64,000 nucleotides of DNA from Calidifontibacillus oryziterrae. GTDB lineage: Bacteria; Bacillota; Bacilli; Bacillales; Bacillaceae_J. Under the pieces are notes generated by a model. That model was not told where the DNA came from and searched no databases. It saw only the letters and a program-made list of their open reading frames with translations. The stretch is from the NCBI RefSeq assembly GCF_000331575.1, contig NZ_KB223527.1:1709842-1773841 (forward strand). The letters run 5' to 3'. Below are positions 32,402-41,217 of the stretch, in pieces. The translations under genes were made by a program, and so were the position numbers. Numbering within the stretch: position 1 is the first letter of the stretch; every line of letters begins with the position of its first letter.

Positions 32402-34645
32402 TTACATTAAATCTAGCGTAATGACGACTTTGAATAAATCACCATCAACATAAATATCTAAATTGCCTTCGTGAAGGTCAACGATTGATTTTGCAATTGC
32501 GAGCCCAAGACCGGAGCCTTCTGTATGCCGCGATGTGTCGCCACGCTTGAAGCGCTCAAATAATTCATCGATGTCACCACCAAGCTCATATTTTGCTACA
32601 TTTTTAAACTCGATTTCTACTTTACGAGCTGACGGTTTCATTGAAATATACACTCTAGTGTTTTCTAAAGAATATTTCAAAATGTTGCCGATAAGATTAT
32701 CAAACACCCGCCATAACTTTTGTCCATCTACATGTGCATATAGCGGTGTATCTGGCTTTGTAATCCGTAGCTGCAAGCTTGACTCACTAAGTGCTTCATC
32801 ATGCTCTGCTAAAGTTTGCTGCAGAAGTTGAACTAAATCAACCTTTTCCTTCACAAGCTCCATATTGCCACTTGCCATTTTTGATGCCTCAAATAAATCA
32901 TCAATTAATACTTTTAACCGTTTCGATTTGCGATCTATGATTTCAATGTATGAATTACGATCTTCGTCAGTTAAATCTGGAGTTTTTAACAGCTCTGTGT
33001 ACGTAATAATCGACGTTAACGGTGTACGCAAATCATGGCTTACATTTGTGATTAGCTCGGTTTTCAGGCGCTCGCTTTTTGCTTGTGCTTTTTGCGAGAC
33101 CTTCACACCGTATTTTAAAGTATTAATATTTTCAGCTAGTTTTGCTAATATTGATTTCCCGTTAATTGGTAAATCTGGTTCGTAGTTTCCTTGTGCTAAT
33201 TCACTAGTATTATGGACAATCTGATTAAAATAACCAATACGCTTCATTAGTAATATGAAAACTGGTATACCTATTACTAGTAAAACAGGTACATAAATAA
33301 TGAGAAATACTGGATCCAGCAAAACGATAACTGCCCCTATGCCACACCCAAAAATAACCGCCAAAAGGATTATCATTTGTGTGCCAACACGCCGATTTAA
33401 AAACGCTGACTGCAAAGCCCCAACTATTCTCCAAGCTAAAGATTTCTGGAAGTCAGCTTTTACATTTTTGCTGTCTAACAATCTTGTAACGACCATTTTC
33501 CCTAGAACTAGTGATAATGCAACAAAAATTGCTCCACCACCAAGGTAAATCACCATATCATCTAATTTATTATAAAAATAATAATCATAATAAATATAAT
33601 GCGAACTTGTTAATGCTAACAATGCTGCTAAACAAGAAACTAAAAAGACAACTATTTTGACATCGATTGGCACACGCATGTAATATCGCTGCCACTTTTC
33701 GAAAGAAATTGCTCTGATCCAGTTCGTTTTCTTATAAATTAACAAGCAGATAGCAAGAGCTGCCAGACCAGTGATTACGTGAATATAAAACACTAGCTGT
33801 TCCTTTTGATAATTGTAGTAGTTTTGCAATTCCGTTCTTCCTTGTGGAGCAACCTTTGGAATCGCGATTTGTCCCTCATATTTTTCGACCGATCCATTTA
33901 TAATAGGGAGCATAATATCGTCATAGCCAATCGGATATCTCCCTTCGGTTGAAAGAAGGTCATGATTTGAATAATCTCTAATAAACGCCATATTGCCCTT
34001 GTTAATTTGGTCCTCTACTAATGAGTTCTTAATTTTATCTGATGTATTGCTATCGAATTGGATAGCTTCTAAGTTTGAATAAACCTTGCCTGTTTTCGTA
34101 TTTTTGAGATAATACTTAAATGTATTTTTATATTGTAAAAATTCTTCTTTTTGTCTCTCAAGAAAGGTGAAATATTCATCAATATGTGCTTCTTTTTCTT
34201 TAATAATTTTCGCACGAACGTGGTCATCGCTTTTGAAATTATTTGTAATATCCTCTATTTTTTGATCACGTTCTGCCATATAAATTTGGGCGACCTCTTC
34301 ATTGTTGCTCGCTAATGCCTGTTGGATCTTGTCTTCATACTGTTCTTTAATATTTGATACTTGAGCTGATAGGTCTCCATAACGATAACGGTGCTCGTCT
34401 ATCTCAGCATTCGTAACGGTAATAAGCTTCTTTGCTTTTTCTGCTGTAAGCTCGCTTAATTCAAACCCTGATAATAAGTCTAGAAAACGGTGATAGTCAT
34501 CTTGAAATTGAACAGTTTGAAAATAATCTCGTTTCGCATAATAACCGCTATTGTTGAACCCTGATAACAAACCGCTTAGTCCAAATGTTAACAACACAAT
34601 CCAAATCACAATGGGAAGTAATTTATTTTTCAATTTTATAGCCAA
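32402..34645 (-). CDS. Membrane sensor histidine kinase
   Basis: Sensor kinase, 747 residues. An N-terminal helix (about 10-28) is followed by a large extracellular region (about 30-285) with a charged coiled-coil part. Five or six helices follow between about 285 and 467, then a HAMP-like linker, HisKA with the phosphorylated His537 (NVSHDLRTPLTSI) and HATPase_c (FDNLIGNILKYS; GSGLGLAIAKSIVDLHEG). The start is a TTG at 34645 with AGGTGG nine bases upstream, overlapping the regulator gene by 23 bases. The multi-helix sensor is larger than in most OmpR-partner kinases. The signal is unknown; a cell-wall or peptide cue is a guess. Confidence 0.88.
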   Translation of the reverse strand: MAIKLKNKLLPIVIWIVLLTFGLSGLLSGFNNSGYYAKRDYFQTVQFQDDYHRFLDLLSGFELSELTAEKAKKLITVTNAEIDEHRYRYGDLSAQVSNIKEQYEDKIQQALASNNEEVAQIYMAERDQKIEDITNNFKSDDHVRAKIIKEKEAHIDEYFTFLERQKEEFLQYKNTFKYYLKNTKTGKVYSNLEAIQFDSNTSDKIKNSLVEDQINKGNMAFIRDYSNHDLLSTEGRYPIGYDDIMLPIINGSVEKYEGQIAIPKVAPQGRTELQNYYNYQKEQLVFYIHVITGLAALAICLLIYKKTNWIRAISFEKWQRYYMRVPIDVKIVVFLVSCLAALLALTSSHYIYYDYYFYNKLDDMVIYLGGGAIFVALSLVLGKMVVTRLLDSKNVKADFQKSLAWRIVGALQSAFLNRRVGTQMIILLAVIFGCGIGAVIVLLDPVFLIIYVPVLLVIGIPVFILLMKRIGYFNQIVHNTSELAQGNYEPDLPINGKSILAKLAENINTLKYGVKVSQKAQAKSERLKTELITNVSHDLRTPLTSIITYTELLKTPDLTDEDRNSYIEIIDRKSKRLKVLIDDLFEASKMASGNMELVKEKVDLVQLLQQTLAEHDEALSESSLQLRITKPDTPLYAHVDGQKLWRVFDNLIGNILKYSLENTRVYISMKPSARKVEIEFKNVAKYELGGDIDELFERFKRGDTSRHTEGSGLGLAIAKSIVDLHEGNLDIYVDGDLFKVVITLDLM

Positions 34646-35315
34646 TTCCCCATACCACCTTTAAAAATCTCGGATTTTTCGGATCAATTTCTATTTTTTC
34701 ACGAATTTTACGGATATGAACAGCGACCGTATTTTCAGCGTTATAGGAAGGTTCATTCCACACTCGTTCGTATATTTCCTGAATTGAAAATACTCGTCCT
34801 GCATTTGTCATTAGTAGTTCCACAATTTTATATTCAATGGGTGTTAGTTTGATCGGTTCGCCATTAACGGCAACTTCTTTTGCTGATTGATCGAGCGTCA
34901 AGCCGTGAAGATCAATGAGCTTTTCTGCGCCTTCATATGTACCTAACGTCACGTACCTGCGCAGCTGGGATTTCACGCGAGCAATGAGCTCAAGTGGATT
35001 AAACGGCTTTGTTACATAGTCATCAGCGCCCACTTGGAGTCCTAGAATTTTGTCAGTATCTTCACTCTTTGCACTGAGGATAATGATTGGAATATTCTTT
35101 TGCTCACGAATTTTAAAAGTGGTAGAAATTCCGTCAAGCTTTGGCATCATTACATCTAAAATGATAAGGTGAATTTCTTGCTCATTAAGTACTTCAATTG
35201 CTTCAATGCCATCCTGTGCCTTAATAACGGTCAAGCCTTCATTTTTCAAATAGATTTCTATTGCATCGCGAATTTCTTTTTCATCATCGACTACGAGTAC
35301 GTTATAATTGCTCAT
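34623..35315 (-). CDS. OmpR-family response regulator
   Basis: DNA-binding response regulator, 230 residues, standard length. The receiver domain (1-120) has the acidic pair in VVDDEKEIR, phospho-acceptor Asp54 (IILDVMMPKLDG), the conserved Thr/Ser in IIILSAKSED and Lys in YVTKPFNPLEL. The winged-helix domain (about 135-230) has PIEYKIVELLMTNAGRVFS and the NTVAVHIRKIREKIE recognition helix. It is co-transcribed with the kinase at 32402. A TCTTAA direct repeat 208 bases upstream is a candidate self-operator. Confidence 0.93.
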   Translation of the reverse strand: MSNYNVLVVDDEKEIRDAIEIYLKNEGLTVIKAQDGIEAIEVLNEQEIHLIILDVMMPKLDGISTTFKIREQKNIPIIILSAKSEDTDKILGLQVGADDYVTKPFNPLELIARVKSQLRRYVTLGTYEGAEKLIDLHGLTLDQSAKEVAVNGEPIKLTPIEYKIVELLMTNAGRVFSIQEIYERVWNEPSYNAENTVAVHIRKIREKIEIDPKNPRFLKVVWGIGYKIEK

Positions 35316-35950
35316 TATTGATCACACTCCTTTCCAAATTATAGCATGCATATTTTTCCGGAAAAATAATTAGTGGTGGACAACTCCCCGCTCCTTCGCT
35401 GTACGCAAAATAGGTTTGCATTCGTAAGCCAACATCTTTTTAGTTACAACCCGATTCCTTGCTATGTGTTCTCTAGGCTGATTCCATTGTAACGAGCAAA
35501 TCTTAACATTCATTTATTAAAAATCTTAAGAATTTCTTAAGATTGGACAATTTTGTTAATTGTTTTCCGTTATTTAGTATTACTCTGCAGTCTGTTTAAA
35601 TTTAAAATATAATTAGCTATTAAAATTTTATAAATATATTATAGTTCCGTGCGATATGGCGCTTGATTCACAAGGTTTTCCTCACTGTTTTTATATCGAT
35701 AACCACATTGAGAACGGTTATTATCCTGAAAAGTACTTTTATTAGCGGATAAAGTAGATTTATTAACCGGAACGGGCATTTTATTGTCCTAAATTAAACT
35801 TTTATTGTCCTACTGCCATATTTACCCATCCCCCCGCTTGTTGAGACCAATATCGTATTCCCACTTGTTTAGATGATGGCCATAATTACCCATTTTTTTC
35901 CTCCCGGTCGAAAATCTTTATCAGTCGTTGATTCTTATAGCAGCAAAAAC
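35316..35950. other. Long intergenic region upstream of the response regulator
   Basis: 635 bases without a gene I can support. It contains the TCTTAA repeat/palindrome near 35500-35544. Beyond it lies a degenerate AT-rich part with several TTTTATTGTCC- and TTTATTA-type motifs (35740-35820) that look like decayed repeats. Confidence 0.4.
35501..35544. promoter_or_regulatory. TCTTAA direct repeats within a palindrome, candidate response-regulator site
   Basis: TCTTAA occurs at 35501, 35524 and 35535. The last two are 11 bases apart start to start, the spacing usual for OmpR-family dimers. The last two also form a perfect inverted repeat, AATCTTAAG-N5-CTTAAGATT (35522-35544). It lies upstream of the response regulator gene. 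Binding is inferred. Confidence 0.45.
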
Positions 35951-36010
35951 AAAAAAAACCTTCAACTCGGGATCACAACTTCCGATATCGTGATTTCCCG
36001 AACTGAAGGG
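35951..36010 (-). terminator. Intrinsic terminator of the ABC exporter operon
   Basis: Long imperfect stem (CCTTCAGTTCGGG with CCCGAGTTGAAGG on the minus strand) enclosing a second ATCAC/GTGAT pairing, followed by TTTTTTTTGTTTTTG. It begins about 20 bases after the stop. Confidence 0.9.
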
Positions 36011-36030
36011 GTTAATAGTATTTTTTGCTA

Positions 36031-37872
36031 TTATATCTGACTCATTACCATCTTATTGTATCTACCTTTTTGTGACATCAACTCATCGTGAATTCCTTGT
36101 TCAACAAGCTCCCCATGATCAATGACCATAATTTTATCTGCATCTCGAATCGTATTTAGGCGATGGGCGATGATAAAACTGGTCCGCCCCTCCATCACAT
36201 GCTGCAAGGCATCCTGAATATGATGCTCTGTACGAGTATCTACACTGCTTGTTGCTTCATCTAATATTAAGAAGGCAGGCCTTGCCAAAATAACGCGCGC
36301 AATTGCAATAAGCTGCCTTTGTCCTTGGCTCAAGTTCCCACCATTTTCTGATAAAATCGTCTCGTATCGATTTTCTAAGCGATTGATGAATACATCAGCA
36401 TTTGCAAGCTTTGCCGCCTGCATAACCTCATCATCCGAAGCATCTGGTCTGCCATATTTAATATTTTCTTTAATTGTGCCGGAAAATAAGTATGTATCCT
36501 GGAGCACAATTCCGAAGCTTTTCCGCAAGCTATCCCTTGTATAATCTCTAATATCACGACCATCTATTAAAATCCTGCCACTTGTTACATCATAAAATCG
36601 CGTCAGCAGGTTTACAATTGTCGTTTTCCCTGCTCCCGTCGGACCAATCAAAGCCGTACTAGTACCGGCTTTTGATTCAAAGCTAATATTTTTCAAAATA
36701 GGTACATCTTCCCGATAGCCGAAGCTCACATTTTCAAATACGACATGGCCGTTGGGATTTGTTAACGGAATTGCTGTAGGTGGATCTACAGGGTCCTCTT
36801 GTTCGTCTAAAATTTCAAATACCCGCTCAGCTCCGGCAACTCCTGACAAAAGTATATTGTAAATATTCGCTAAATCATTAAGCGGCCTAGAAAATTGCCG
36901 TGAATACGTTAAAAAACTAGCAATTACACCAACCGTTATAAAGCTTTTCACAGCAAGAATACCACCAACAATTGCTACTACTGCGAATCCGAGATTACTA
37001 ATAATATTCATAATTGGCATTAAAAATCCAGACCATATTTGTGCTTTTAATCCAACTTTACGAAGCTCTATATTTAATTGTTCAAATTGTTCTATCACTT
37101 TTTCCTCGCGGTTAAAAGCCTTTACTACATGAAGGCCAGAAATTGTTTCCTCAATGTGGCCATTTAACATCCCAAGCTTTTCCTGTTGCCCTTTAAATAA
37201 AAGACTTGTTCTTTTCGTAATGGTTTTTGTCAGTAAAAATACAAGCGGAATCGTAATTAAGCTTGCAACCGTTAATAATGGACTTAGGATGAGCATCATC
37301 ACAAACGAGCCAACTAAAACAATAACACCATTCATTAATTGTGTCGTAGATTGAGAGATGCTACTACTGACATTATCAATGTCATTCGTTAACCGACTCA
37401 TCAGTTCACCGTGTGTTCGTGTATCAAAAAATGCGACTGGCAGCTTTTGCAGCTTTGCAAATAATTCCTGTCTCAAGCCCCTCACGATCCGTTGGGAAAC
37501 TCCTGCCATCATCCATCCTTGAAAAAAGGTAAGAATTCCGTTTCCAACATAAGCAACAAGCAACGCGATTACAATAACTTGAAGAAGGTCAAAATCAACT
37601 GTACCAGTTGTTGTCCCCATAGCATCAATGGCTTTACCAATTAAGTAAGGTCCAACTAAAATAAGGCCTGCATCAAATAAAATAAATATAAAAATAAGCA
37701 TTAACCGCTGCTTCTCATTCCCAAAGTAATGCCATAACCTTCTTAAAGTTGCACTAAAGTTTTTTGGTTTTACTACTGGGCCACGATGATGCTTGCCAAA
37801 TCCACCGGGGCGTCCTGGAAGTTTTGGACCGTTATTCAATTTTAATTCTTTTTCCTTATATGCTGATGACAT
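36031..37872 (-). CDS. Heterodimeric ABC exporter subunit with intact ATP site (BmrD/YheH-like)
   Basis: ABC exporter half-transporter, 613 residues: basic N-terminal tail, six-helix membrane domain (about 50-340), nucleotide-binding domain (about 365-605). Walker A is GPTGAGKTTIVNLLT, the signature is NLSQGQRQLIAIARV, Walker B is AFLILDEATSSVD with the catalytic Glu, and the H-loop is IIAHRLNTI. All catalytic residues are present, unlike its partner. The ATG at 37872 follows AAAGGAGGGG, so the longer frame is not used. It lies downstream of its partner on one transcript. Likely a multidrug or peptide exporter; substrate unknown. Confidence 0.9.
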   Translation of the reverse strand: MSSAYKEKELKLNNGPKLPGRPGGFGKHHRGPVVKPKNFSATLRRLWHYFGNEKQRLMLIFIFILFDAGLILVGPYLIGKAIDAMGTTTGTVDFDLLQVIVIALLVAYVGNGILTFFQGWMMAGVSQRIVRGLRQELFAKLQKLPVAFFDTRTHGELMSRLTNDIDNVSSSISQSTTQLMNGVIVLVGSFVMMLILSPLLTVASLITIPLVFLLTKTITKRTSLLFKGQQEKLGMLNGHIEETISGLHVVKAFNREEKVIEQFEQLNIELRKVGLKAQIWSGFLMPIMNIISNLGFAVVAIVGGILAVKSFITVGVIASFLTYSRQFSRPLNDLANIYNILLSGVAGAERVFEILDEQEDPVDPPTAIPLTNPNGHVVFENVSFGYREDVPILKNISFESKAGTSTALIGPTGAGKTTIVNLLTRFYDVTSGRILIDGRDIRDYTRDSLRKSFGIVLQDTYLFSGTIKENIKYGRPDASDDEVMQAAKLANADVFINRLENRYETILSENGGNLSQGQRQLIAIARVILARPAFLILDEATSSVDTRTEHHIQDALQHVMEGRTSFIIAHRLNTIRDADKIMVIDHGELVEQGIHDELMSQKGRYNKMVMSQI

Positions 37873-37993
37873 AATTTCCCCTCCTTTCAATACTACTGAA
37901 CACGAAATTCCTGCAAGGGCGCTCGAAATAATCGGAAGTTTCAAACTGATTCATTTATAGATTTAATTAAAAACTTCTTCGACTAAAATTTTC

Positions 37994-39937
37994 TTATGTG
38001 CCTTTCCCAATTTGTGATTCATAAATTTCCTGATAAACGCGACAATCCTTTAGCAATCCATGATGACCGCCGATCCCAGCGATCTTTCCTTGTTCAAGAA
38101 CAATAATTTTGTCTGCATCTATAACAGAAGAAATTCGTTGAGCAATAATAATAGATGTAAGCTTATCTGTATGTTTCTTTAGAGATTTTTTTATTTTTGC
38201 TTCCGTTCCGACATCTACAGCGCTCGTACTATCATCTAAAATTAGGATTTCAGGATTTTTTATTAGTGCTCGAGCAATGGAGAGCCGCTGTTTTTGTCCA
38301 CCTGATAAATTAACACCGCCTTGACCAATATTTGTATGATACCCTTCTGGGGAGTTGGCAATAAATTCATAGGCTTCAGCTATTTGCGCTGCTTTTATTA
38401 CCTCTTCATCCGTTGCATCCTCTTTTCCCCATTTAATATTGTCAATAATTGTTCCAGTAAAAAGCATTGTATTCTGCGGCACGATGGCTATTTTTTCTCT
38501 AAGCTCCTTCACATCCATTGTTCTAACATCAACACCATTGATTTTAATGGACCCACTATGAACATCGTAAAACCGTGGAATTAAACTAATTAATGTACTT
38601 TTCCCTGATCCAGTTGAACCAATTATTCCAATTGTTTCTCCCGGTAAAATTGTAAAAGATATATCCTTTAATATGGGTTCACTTTTCCCGCCACTGCTAT
38701 AGGAAAAAGAAACATCCTGAAATTCGATGCTCCCATGGGCGAAGTCTTTTTCTATGTTGGTGGCAGCATTACTAAGCAATGCTTGACGAGAACTATTTTG
38801 AGAATCGTAGAAAGCATCGTTATAAGAATTAGATTTAGCGGCGAAACGATAGTCGTATCGATCATCGTTATCTGAGTCGCAATTTGAGTCGCAATTTAAG
38901 TCGCAATTTAAGTCGTATTGAGAATTATTTTTATAATCATCATTTGAATTATTATATGCATCGCTAGTAGCCTCATAACCGTGCAAATCTAACAGATGAT
39001 CTCCGGCAAATACCTCTCCAATCCGTTCGGTCGATGCTCGAGCTCGCACAAACATGTTAAAAACCATAAAGATCATCATTAATGAGAACAGAATTTGAGC
39101 CATATAGTTTGTGAAGGCGATAATCTCACCAACTTGGATTTTCCCAGTTTGAACACCAAGTCCACCAAACCAAAGCACTGCAACAATCCCAATATTCATT
39201 GCCAGAATAATTACCGGCATGAACACAGACATTATTCGAATAGCAGCTGTTTGTTTTGCTTGCAGGTCTTCATTAACATTGCTGAACTTAGAAATCTCAT
39301 AATCAAAACGGTTAAACGCCTTTACAACACGAACCCCTGATAAATACTCACGCATCACACCATTTACCGCATCAATCGCTTTTTGAACCTTTATAAAAAA
39401 TGGAAATCCTATTTTCATATTTAAAACAATTAATATCGCAATGATTGGAACGATAATCGCAAGTATAATCGCTAGTTGACCATTAAGCCGTGCTGCCATT
39501 ATAATTCCACCAATACAAAGCAGTGGAGCCTTTACAAAAATACGCATAAGTCCATTCACGAAAACTTGGACTTGAGTCACATCATTTGTTAATCTTGTTA
39601 CTAGTGAGGCACGATCAAAGCGGTCGATGTTTTGGAACGATAAACTCTGAATTTTTTTAAAAAGATCTGATCTGAGCTCTGTTCCAAAGCTTTGTGACAC
39701 AAAGCTCGAGACAACATTTCTAGTTGCAGCAAATAATGCTCCAATTGCTGTTATCGCAAGCATAACCCCGCCCATTTTTAACACATAGTCTAAATCTCTA
39801 TTGGCAACGCCGACATCAATAATCTTTGCCATAATTGTAGGCTGTAACAGATCACATATAGCCTCAAAGGTCAAAAATAAAATGGCGAGCGTAAACGGCT
39901 TCCAATATTTTCGCACGTATTTATGTAAAAATTTCAT
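37994..39937 (-). CDS. Heterodimeric ABC exporter subunit with degenerate ATP site (BmrC/YheI-like)
   Basis: Partner half-transporter, 647 residues. The membrane domain is about 1-305 and the nucleotide-binding domain about 400-640. Walker A is GSTGSGKSTLISLI and the signature NLSGGQKQRLSIARAL. Walker B reads ILILDDSTSAVD, with Asp in place of the catalytic Glu, and the H-loop reads IIAQRISSV, with Gln in place of His. This marks one non-hydrolytic site of an asymmetric exporter, as known for BmrCD. Between the domains (about 318-395) is an unusual Asn/Asp/Ser-rich insert with NCDL/NCDS repeats. The ATG at 39937 has AAGGTGGAG upstream. Confidence 0.9.
   Translation of the reverse strand: MKFLHKYVRKYWKPFTLAILFLTFEAICDLLQPTIMAKIIDVGVANRDLDYVLKMGGVMLAITAIGALFAATRNVVSSFVSQSFGTELRSDLFKKIQSLSFQNIDRFDRASLVTRLTNDVTQVQVFVNGLMRIFVKAPLLCIGGIIMAARLNGQLAIILAIIVPIIAILIVLNMKIGFPFFIKVQKAIDAVNGVMREYLSGVRVVKAFNRFDYEISKFSNVNEDLQAKQTAAIRIMSVFMPVIILAMNIGIVAVLWFGGLGVQTGKIQVGEIIAFTNYMAQILFSLMMIFMVFNMFVRARASTERIGEVFAGDHLLDLHGYEATSDAYNNSNDDYKNNSQYDLNCDLNCDSNCDSDNDDRYDYRFAAKSNSYNDAFYDSQNSSRQALLSNAATNIEKDFAHGSIEFQDVSFSYSSGGKSEPILKDISFTILPGETIGIIGSTGSGKSTLISLIPRFYDVHSGSIKINGVDVRTMDVKELREKIAIVPQNTMLFTGTIIDNIKWGKEDATDEEVIKAAQIAEAYEFIANSPEGYHTNIGQGGVNLSGGQKQRLSIARALIKNPEILILDDSTSAVDVGTEAKIKKSLKKHTDKLTSIIIAQRISSVIDADKIIVLEQGKIAGIGGHHGLLKDCRVYQEIYESQIGKGT
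38874..38921 (-). repeat. 12-bp in-frame microsatellite in the ABC exporter linker
   Basis: Four units of about GAGTCGCAATTT (plus-strand reading) from 38874, the last two with AAGTCG. Being 12 bases long, changes in copy number add or remove four residues (Asn-Cys-Asp-Leu/Ser) without shifting the frame. Confidence 0.85.
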
Positions 39938-40004
39938 AATTAGCTCCACCTTTGGATGAGTCCAAACAATTTTCTTTTATAAAAAGGTGCTGTTAAAGTT
40001 TGAT

Positions 40005-40136
40005 GTTGATTTCCGTTGCAGGCACTTCGCTTTCCGTTTATCCCCGCGCCAATTCTCTCGCTCACTTCGTTCGTTGTGCGGCCTTGGTCTGCCTCGCCTT
40101 CCCGCAAAAGTCTACATTCCTTCCGCTCCAATCAAC
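40005..40136. repeat. 132-bp intergenic element with GTTGAT/ATCAAC ends
   Basis: Starts GTTGATTTCCGTTGCAGGC and ends TTCCGCTCCAATCAAC, with inner CGCTTTCCG and GCGGGAAG-type segments and a GC content well above its surroundings. I recognise this layout from memory as a common intergenic repeat of Bacillus genomes. Short open frames through it are not credible genes. Confidence 0.7.
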
Positions 40137-40330
40137 GAGTTAAAACAATCAACATTATGCTTTAACACAGCCATAGAAAAAAATAACTACATTGTTGTCA
40201 TAAATAACGACAAACTACTCTATAACCCCAATAATCTAAGTATACAAAAATAAATGATTAAAAAGATATAATTATGCGTTTTACTTTAAATTAGATATTC
40301 CCCACAAAACAATTCTGGATTAAACCCATA

Positions 40331-40375
40331 AAAAAAGACCGGGATCATTAATCAAATTATCATCACCGGTCTTTA
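40331..40375 (-). terminator. Intrinsic terminator of the toxin-antitoxin operon
   Basis: On the minus strand, stem AAAGACCGG / CCGGTCTTT with a loop of about 23 bases, followed by TTTTTATGG. It overlaps the toxin stop codon. Confidence 0.85.
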
Positions 40376-40684
40376 CATATTTAAATATCGCTTTAAATCA
40401 TTATAAAAATTCTCACGCGGCCCAATTAATACTAAGAGGACTACATTGCCACCTTCATCTATTTCTATCTTATAGCACAATTCATAATTAGTTTTTAAAT
40501 GAATGATGTCAAGTGAGCTATAACCTTTTAAATCTCCTCTTTTAGGCTCCCCGATCGTAGGGTCTTGTCTTATTGCTAAAATACCCGCTTCTATTTTTTC
40601 AAATAAAACACGATCAGTTTTTCGTATTTTCTTTAATTGTTTAATTGCCCGATTACTAAGTCGATATGGTACAAGCTCACTCAT
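40373..40684 (-). CDS. RelE/ParE-superfamily toxin
   Basis: 103-residue toxin of the RelE/ParE fold. It begins YRLSNRAIKQLKKIRKTDR, the typical first strand and helix. A central GEPKRGDLKGYSSLDIIHLKTNYELCYKI follows (basic loop and strands), and then a C-terminal VLLVLIGPRENFYNDLKRYL. RelE members cleave mRNA in the ribosome and ParE members act on gyrase; the sequence does not decide which. Its ATG lies inside the antitoxin stop region (ATGAGTGA, eight-base overlap), so its translation depends on antitoxin translation. Confidence 0.85.
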   Translation of the reverse strand: MSELVPYRLSNRAIKQLKKIRKTDRVLFEKIEAGILAIRQDPTIGEPKRGDLKGYSSLDIIHLKTNYELCYKIEIDEGGNVVLLVLIGPRENFYNDLKRYLNM

Positions 40685-41042
40685 CTTCGTTATCGTCCTC
40701 TAATGAATCCAGAAAGTCACCCAAGCTTTCCGCAATTAATGGATTTTGCATTGCTTCCTCCTTCATACGGTCTATAGCTTTTGGTATCTCGGACTTAATA
40801 CGAGAAAATTCAGATATCAATTCCTCACCAGTATACCCTTTACGAACAAGATCCTTTAAAATATCCTCCGAAAAATCAACCACCTCATATTTTGCTGGGC
40901 GGATTATGATTTCTTTCCCATTAAACTCAATTAAAGCTTCATCAGTTAAACGCAATGCATCATAGAAATCCTTTGGGATATTAATTTGGCGTTGCTTAGA
41001 CACCTTTACACGCCTAACAGGCTTACCATACAATTTACTCAT
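40677..41042 (-). CDS. AbrB/MazE-type antitoxin
   Basis: 121-residue antitoxin. The N-terminal SpoVT/AbrB swapped-hairpin domain (about 1-50) reads RRVKVSKQRQINIPKDFYDAL, then ALIEFNGKEIIIRPAK. It would bind DNA and repress the operon. An acidic helical C-terminal half follows (about 55-121, ending SLEDDNEDE) and would wrap and neutralise the toxin. The ATG at 41042 is chosen over an upstream frame because AGGGGAGAGG lies just before it. AbrB-type antitoxins usually pair with MazF or VapC toxins, so pairing with a RelE-type toxin is less common. Confidence 0.82.
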   Translation of the reverse strand: MSKLYGKPVRRVKVSKQRQINIPKDFYDALRLTDEALIEFNGKEIIIRPAKYEVVDFSEDILKDLVRKGYTGEELISEFSRIKSEIPKAIDRMKEEAMQNPLIAESLGDFLDSLEDDNEDE

Positions 41043-41217
41043 GGTTCCTCTCCCCTTCGATGTCGTGGCTGTTACCATAAGTTATGCCCCCTTTATAGAA
41101 AAATACACCCTTCTTTAAAACTTTATTCTTTTATAACTTTGTTTCTTTATTATATTTATTATATAGTCTATAATGTGCGATTTCAAAGAATTGAAACTAT
41201 AACAAAGCCACATTCAC

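Noticed and set aside
39940-40253. Open frames on both strands through the 132-bp element
   Set aside because: No ribosome site and odd composition; the sequence is explained by the intergenic repeat.
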